NCBI GenBank assembly: GCA_002839855.1
Contig: PGYV01000017.1
Location: 1-25,482, forward strand
Length of the DNA: 25,482 bases
DNA from: Candidatus Goldiibacteriota bacterium HGW-Goldbacteria-1
GTDB lineage: Bacteria > Oederibacteriota > PGYV01
Direction: 5' to 3'
This document shows positions 22,601-25,482 of the stretch, piece by piece (the first letter of the stretch is position 1; every line of letters starts with the position of its first letter). A model generated the notes under the pieces. It was given only the letters and a program-made list of their open reading frames with translations. It had not been told where the DNA came from and searched no databases. The translations under genes and the position numbers were made by a program.

Positions 22601-25482
22601 CTGTCCAAGCGTAATGCTTGGCGCTGACCAGCCGTCAGGAATTGTGACGTTTAAAGTTCCATAATATGTACCTGATGCCCATGTCATTCCTCCGGCATTG
22701 TATGTTATTGTCAATTGATTGCCGATGCTTCCTGCTGTTATTGTTGAAGGTGCGATAGAAGCAGTGCCGTCGCCGATTATAGGCGTGTTAGTCGCGGTTA
22801 CAGTCGGCGTAGGTGCAATAATTGTAACTTCAGGATTAATCTGAATACCGTTGGCCTCAATGCTGTTGGGGCTCATCTCTAACATAAACAACTGCGTGCC
22901 AACTGCGGAAGAAGCTGTGGCGCCCGGCCCGAATGACATATCCCCGTACGTAACAATAATTTCGCCTGTATTTGCGGGAAGCCCGCTTACTTCCATGACC
23001 ATTGTCATTCCGTCTATATCAACATATGTGGATGTAAGGGTTCCACCGTGAACATCAACAGAAAAATATCCGGCAGCATTCGGGTCAAACGCGTCAGGCG
23101 GTGACCAGCCGTCAGGTACTTTTATTTTCAGTATACCGTCAGTCCAGTCAGAAATACCGGCAGTATATGTGATTATCATTATATTGCCCGTGGAACCGCC
23201 CGTGACAGTTGCCGGAGAAATAGACGCTGTGCCTTCACCTATTGCTATTGTATGCGTCGGGGTTATTGTAGTTGTGGCTGTCTCTGTAATTGTTTCCGTT
23301 ACCGTCTGCGTTACTGTAGTTGTCCCTGAAGGTGTTGCCGTAGAGGTGGAAGTTACTGAAGAAGTCGCCGTAGGCGTGGAAGTTTCCGTGACAGTCTGCG
23401 TAACCGTAGGCGTAGAAGTTTCGGTCACTGTCTGAGTATTGGTGGCAGTATCTTTTGATGTTTCGGTAATTGTAGGCGTCGGCGAATTGGTATGCGATTC
23501 AGTAACTGTCGCGGTTACAGTTTCTGTTACAGTTTCCGTCATTGTGGGTGTAATTGTTTTCGTGGCTGTTTCCGTAGCCGTCTGCGTTACAGTACCGGTT
23601 ACAGTCTGCGTTGTCGTTTCAGTATTCGTTCCCGTAACTGTTTTAGTAACTGTTTCCGTATTTGTCTGCGTAATTGTCGGCGTCGATGTTTCTGTTGCAG
23701 TCTGCGTATTAGTTCCGGTAACAGTCGGCGTTGAAGTTTCGGTTATAGTTTCAGTCTGTGTCTGCGTTGCAGTTTCCGTACCCGTTCCGGTTATGGTGGC
23801 AGTAACAGTCTGCGTCACAGTCTCGGTTATAGTTCCGGTAATAGTCGCAGTTGAAGTCTCCGTCACCGTCTCTGTATTTGTCTCCGTCATAGATGGCGTT
23901 GAAGTTTCGGTTACTGTTTCAGTAATGGTCTGTGTTGCCGTCTCCGTTGCCGTTTCTGTAATTGTTTCAGTTGCCGTTTCGGTCACTGTCTCTGTAATGG
24001 TACCTGTTATCGTTTCCGTTACTGTTTCTGTTGCCGTTTCTGTTGCCGTCTGTGTTATTGTTTCCGTAGCTGTTTCAGTAACAGTTTCTGTTATTGTTTC
24101 TGTTGTTGTTTCTGTGACGGTTTCTGTTGCTGTTTCCGTCTGCGTCTGCGTCACGGTCTGTGTCACAGTTTCCGTCACTGTTTCCGTCACTGTTTCCGTT
24201 ACTGTCTTTGTAACCGTTCCTGTTATTGTTTCTGTAGCTGTTTCAGTGGCAGTCTGTGTTATCGTCTCTGTTATTGTCCGTGTAGCAGTCTCTGTTATAG
24301 TTTCCGTCTGCGTCTGCGTCATTGTCTGTGTCTGCGTTTGTGTTATGGTTTCTGTTGTCGTCTCAGTCACTGTTTCCGTAGCAGTCTCTGTTATTGTCTC
24401 TGTAACTGTTTCAGTGGCAGTCTTTGTTATAGTCTCTGTTATTGTCGCTGTCACAGTCTCTGTTATTGTTTCCGTCTGTGTCTGTGTTACAGTCTGCGTC
24501 TGGGTTTGTGTTATGGTTTCCGTCACTGTTTCTGTTACTGTCTCTGTAGCGGTTTCTGTAATTGTTTCAGTAACTGTTCCGGTAGCGGTTTCCGTTACTG
24601 TTTCGGTCTGTGTTTCAGTTACTGTTTCTGTAACTGTCTCTGTCATTGTTTCCGTTATCGTAGGCGTTGTTGTCTCTGTATTTGTTCCGGTTATTGTGGG
24701 TGTTACAGTAACTGTATCCAAAGGTGTATTTGTCGGCGTGGATGTTTCTGTCACAGTTTCTGTCTGCGTACCTGTAACCGTCTCTGTTGCAGTTTCAGTT
24801 ACCGTCTCTGTCATCGTGCCGGTCACTGTTTCAGTGGCAGTTTTCGTTACAGTCCCGGTTACAGTTTCAGTCGCAGTCTCTGTTATTGTTTCCGTCACAG
24901 TTCCGGTAACTGTCTCTGTAACTGTTTCAGTGGCGGTCTCTGTAATCGTTTCCGTTACCGTTTCAGTTGCCGTTTCGGTTATCGTTTCTGTCATTGTTTC
25001 TGTCACGGTTTCTGTATGAGTTTCTGTTATCGTCTCAGTAACAGTCTGCGTAACCGTTTCAGTTGCGGTCTGTGTAACCGTCTCTGTTACTGTCTCTGTC
25101 ACCGTTCCGGTTATCGTTTCTGTAATTGTTTCTGTCTGAGTTTCAGTAATAGTTTCAGTTTGTGTTTCAGTAATAGTTTCAGTTACTGTTTCTGTGATGG
25201 TCTCCGTCATCGTCTCCGTAACGGTTTCAGTTGCGGTTTCTGTAATAGTCTCAGTTACTGTCTCGGTCGCAGTTTCTGTTATTGTCTCTGTCACTGTTTC
25301 CGTTACAGTTTCCGTCTGTGTTTCTGTTACTGTCTCTGTTGTTGTTTCTGTTACTGTTTCAGTTGCAGTCTTTGTTATCGTCTCCGTTACCGTTTCTGTG
25401 ACCGTTTCTGTTATTGTCTCTGTTGTTGTTTCTGTAACTGTTTCTGTGGCGGTTTCCGTTATTGTCTCTGTTACTGTTTCCG
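19031..25482 (-). CDS. Giant Thr-rich stalk protein with four GEG beta-sandwich modules, FN3 and twin C-terminal module; N-terminus beyond the right edge
   Basis: At least 2,149 residues are visible, ending at TAA 19031-19033. The frame is still open at the right edge inside a T-E-T-x array, so the start is outside the window. A GTG at 25292-25294 lies in the middle of the repeat and is not a credible start. Order by position: stalk (25482-23240); GEG module A (23239-22815); GEG module B (about 22773-22332); stalk (22331-21085); GEG module C (about 21075-20640); GEG module D (about 20563-20140); short stalk (20139-19985); FN3-like domain (about 19965-19670; ELKWNTSDYTDYYTVY, YFVTAVNGAGES); twin C-terminal module (19665-19034) ending SFTWQPALVAQPVP. 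Modules read GEGTASIxPxTV, GNTMIITY, IPDGWSAP, GYFSVxVxGGT, VTYGD. It is a close paralogue of the 1,362-aa protein with the same domain order in its C-terminal half. A very long extracellular stalk or fibre is likely (inference). It is the first visible gene of the operon. Confidence 0.9.
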   Translation of the reverse strand, partial: ETVTETITETATETVTETTTETITETVTETVTETITKTATETVTETTTETVTETQTETVTETVTETITETATETVTETITETATETVTETMTETITETVTETITETQTETITETQTETITETITGTVTETVTETVTQTATETVTQTVTETITETHTETVTETMTETITETATETVTETITETATETVTETVTGTVTETITETATETVTGTVTKTATETVTGTMTETVTETATETVTGTQTETVTETSTPTNTPLDTVTVTPTITGTNTETTTPTITETMTETVTETVTETQTETVTETATGTVTETITETATETVTETVTETITQTQTQTVTQTQTETITETVTATITETITKTATETVTETITETATETVTETTTETITQTQTQTMTQTQTETITETATRTITETITQTATETATETITGTVTKTVTETVTETVTETVTQTVTQTQTETATETVTETTTETITETVTETATETITQTATETATETVTETITGTITETVTETATETITETATETATQTITETVTETSTPSMTETNTETVTETSTATITGTITETVTQTVTATITGTGTETATQTQTETITETSTPTVTGTNTQTATETSTPTITQTNTETVTKTVTGTNTETTTQTVTGTVTQTATETATKTITPTMTETVTETVTATVTESHTNSPTPTITETSKDTATNTQTVTETSTPTVTQTVTETSTPTATSSVTSTSTATPSGTTTVTQTVTETITETATTTITPTHTIAIGEGTASISPATVTGGSTGNIMIITYTAGISDWTDGILKIKVPDGWSPPDAFDPNAAGYFSVDVHGGTLTSTYVDIDGMTMVMEVSGLPANTGEIIVTYGDMSFGPGATASSAVGTQLFMLEMSPNSIEANGIQINPEVTIIAPTPTVTATNTPIIGDGTASIAPSTITAGSIGNQLTITYNAGGMTWASGTYYGTLNVTIPDGWSAPSITLGQPGYFSVSVTGGTLFSRGIEADGRTIRVRVRGLAAGTGQIIIKYGDLAFGPGAVAQGTSGTPVFITKVDITNEDSVPVAEIQDSPYVTVIDPTPTSTITSTITETSTPTATASITETITETSTETVTETITETATETVTETITETVTETATQTITETVTETATETSTGTTTETVTETATQTVTETQTETITETATETVTESMTETVTETATETTTETITETATETVTETITETVTETATETATETTTETITETITETATETVTETITETATQTVTEIATKTVTETATETVTETVSETVTETMTETVTETVTETVTETITQTATETITETVTQTMTETITETNTETVTETITETITETVTETITETATETVTETITETATQTVTETITETVTETQTQTNTETNTPTATQTATETVTQTITETASGTITGTNTQTVTETITETTTQTATETVTETGTKTITETATETATETVTLTVTETVTQTDTQTVTETITQTITETNTPTVTPTNTPVAGQGTASVSPAVAAAGVAGNTIDIVYTSGANDWETSPGYGTLRITIPDGWSAPSFSGTDPGYFSVNVTGGTLEGFFVAGQVITINVSGLAADVGQITVTYGDVSQGGTGAVSQPGAGMAVFLVESSNYEGVAPMEIASSPYVDVVLPTLTVTATATETITETITPTNTPVTGEGTASIVPLTVASGISGNTMIITYSAGASDWAVSPDYGTLRITVPAGWTAPSMASGDDGYVTVTTDGAIAGRMVNGNEIIIYVSDLAAGQNIVITYGDTSGGGNGITPGLPETAIFYVASAISGEMVFDIAVQPQVEVLMPTATSTVTLTNTETVTETVTETVTETTTPSMTESCTETVTETSTETITPTITMTATPDRTPGAPFNLAVSQNGAVTELKWNTSDYTDYYTVYQATGVKGKFNAFPAGWNIIATVLPTPSYTSYSYADATGNTYTYYFVTAVNGAGESNKSSMGVKAVLRFKYTAGEKNTYRIGLPYVNNYTTASDIITEIEGNISAAPVKVDNISLWNPNTQSFVPYSYKSFAGTWIGTNWNEDASSLSSNAFYLHAIADFDWIIAGTDSNASLAFYYNTSVANANKRMLPYTSSYSRASDIVSDIEGGTGAGSNLKINKIGLWNPVSQSYYIYGYNTGLGTWLGTNFDIKPGDSINIYPSGNTPSFTWQPALVAQPVP
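21085..22331 (-). repeat. Thr-rich T-E-T-x array, second block of the giant stalk protein
   Basis: About 415 residues with a 4-aa period, mainly T-E-T-V, T-E-T-I and T-E-T-A, set between GEG modules B and C. Pro and Gly residues gather only near the ends (TNTPTVTPTNTPVAGQG), marking the joins to folded modules. Synonymous third-position changes are scattered throughout. Confidence 0.9.
23240..25482 (-). repeat. Thr-rich T-E-T-x array, first block of the giant stalk protein, continues past the edge
   Basis: At least 747 residues of T-E/Q-T-x pattern without a stop. A longer internal repeat is visible: a Gln-rich segment (TETITQTQTQT followed by TQTQTETITET) occurs twice, with matching plus-strand cores starting at 24336 and 24504, 168 bp (56 aa) apart. 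Toward the GEG module the composition shifts to more Pro, Ser and Asn (TSTPTVT, TNSPTPT). Confidence 0.9.

Noticed and set aside
21330-22664. 444-codon plus-strand frame, also Val-Ser-Val rich
   Set aside because: It is antisense to the second stalk block and runs into the antisense of GEG module B, with no independent coding signal.
23439-25019. 526-codon plus-strand open frame of Val-Ser-Val-Thr repeats
   Set aside because: It is the exact antisense of the T-E-T-x array. That 12-bp repeat lacks stop codons in this frame. No ribosome site or domain is seen, and the opposite frame has folded modules on either side.
25292-25294. GTG as the start of the giant stalk gene
   Set aside because: It lies within an uninterrupted T-E-T-x array whose frame stays open to the window edge, and there is no signal peptide or ribosome site.

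Overview
Every gene I can support in this window lies on the minus strand. About 96% of the bases encode very large, secreted, repeat-built surface proteins. There are five coding regions: two that run off the window edges, two complete secreted proteins and one small DNA-binding protein. I see no rRNA, tRNA, transposase or CRISPR array. The organism cannot be named with confidence. Export-type signal peptides, GGAGG ribosome binding sites, TTG start usage, a type-IX-secretion-like C-terminal domain and Thr-Glu-Thr-x stalks all suggest a Gram-negative-type bacterium from a poorly cultured lineage. Goldbacteria, Elusimicrobia and Omnitrophota-like groups carry similar proteins as far as I recall. 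That placement is inference.

Layout, in the direction of transcription (right to left). (1) From beyond the right edge to 19031: the C-terminal 2,149 or so residues of a giant protein made of Thr-rich T-E-T-x stalks, four copies of a 'GEGTAS...' beta-sandwich module, one FN3 domain and a twin C-terminal module. (2) 18985-17774: a 403-aa secreted protein with an N-terminal 'YFIYG...' module, an FN3 domain, a short Thr linker and a C-terminal type-IX-like sorting domain. (3) 17751-13663: a 1,362-aa protein, a smaller version of (1), with a TTG start. The gaps are 45 and 22 bp, so (1)-(3) look like one operon. (4) 13662-13323: an AT-rich intergenic region with two perfect DnaA boxes 20 bp apart and a consensus sigma-70 promoter. 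(5) 13322-13119: a 67-aa excisionase-type helix-turn-helix protein. (6) 13048 to beyond the left edge: at least 4,349 residues of a protein with a signal peptide, the same N-terminal module as (2), an FN3 domain and at least 35 tandem repeats of about 115 aa (CARDB/DUF11-like), all in one unbroken frame.

The proteins appear to form one modular toolkit. The N-terminal module is shared by (2) and (6). The stalk, beta-sandwich and C-terminal twin module are shared by (1) and (3). All are predicted to be exported. A reasonable inference is a set of cell-surface fibres or adhesins with long Thr-rich spacers, possibly glycosylated. The small HTH protein, with its own strong promoter, could regulate the downstream giant gene. 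The numerous plus-strand open frames (Val-Ser-Val-Thr repeats and similar) are antisense shadows of these repeats.
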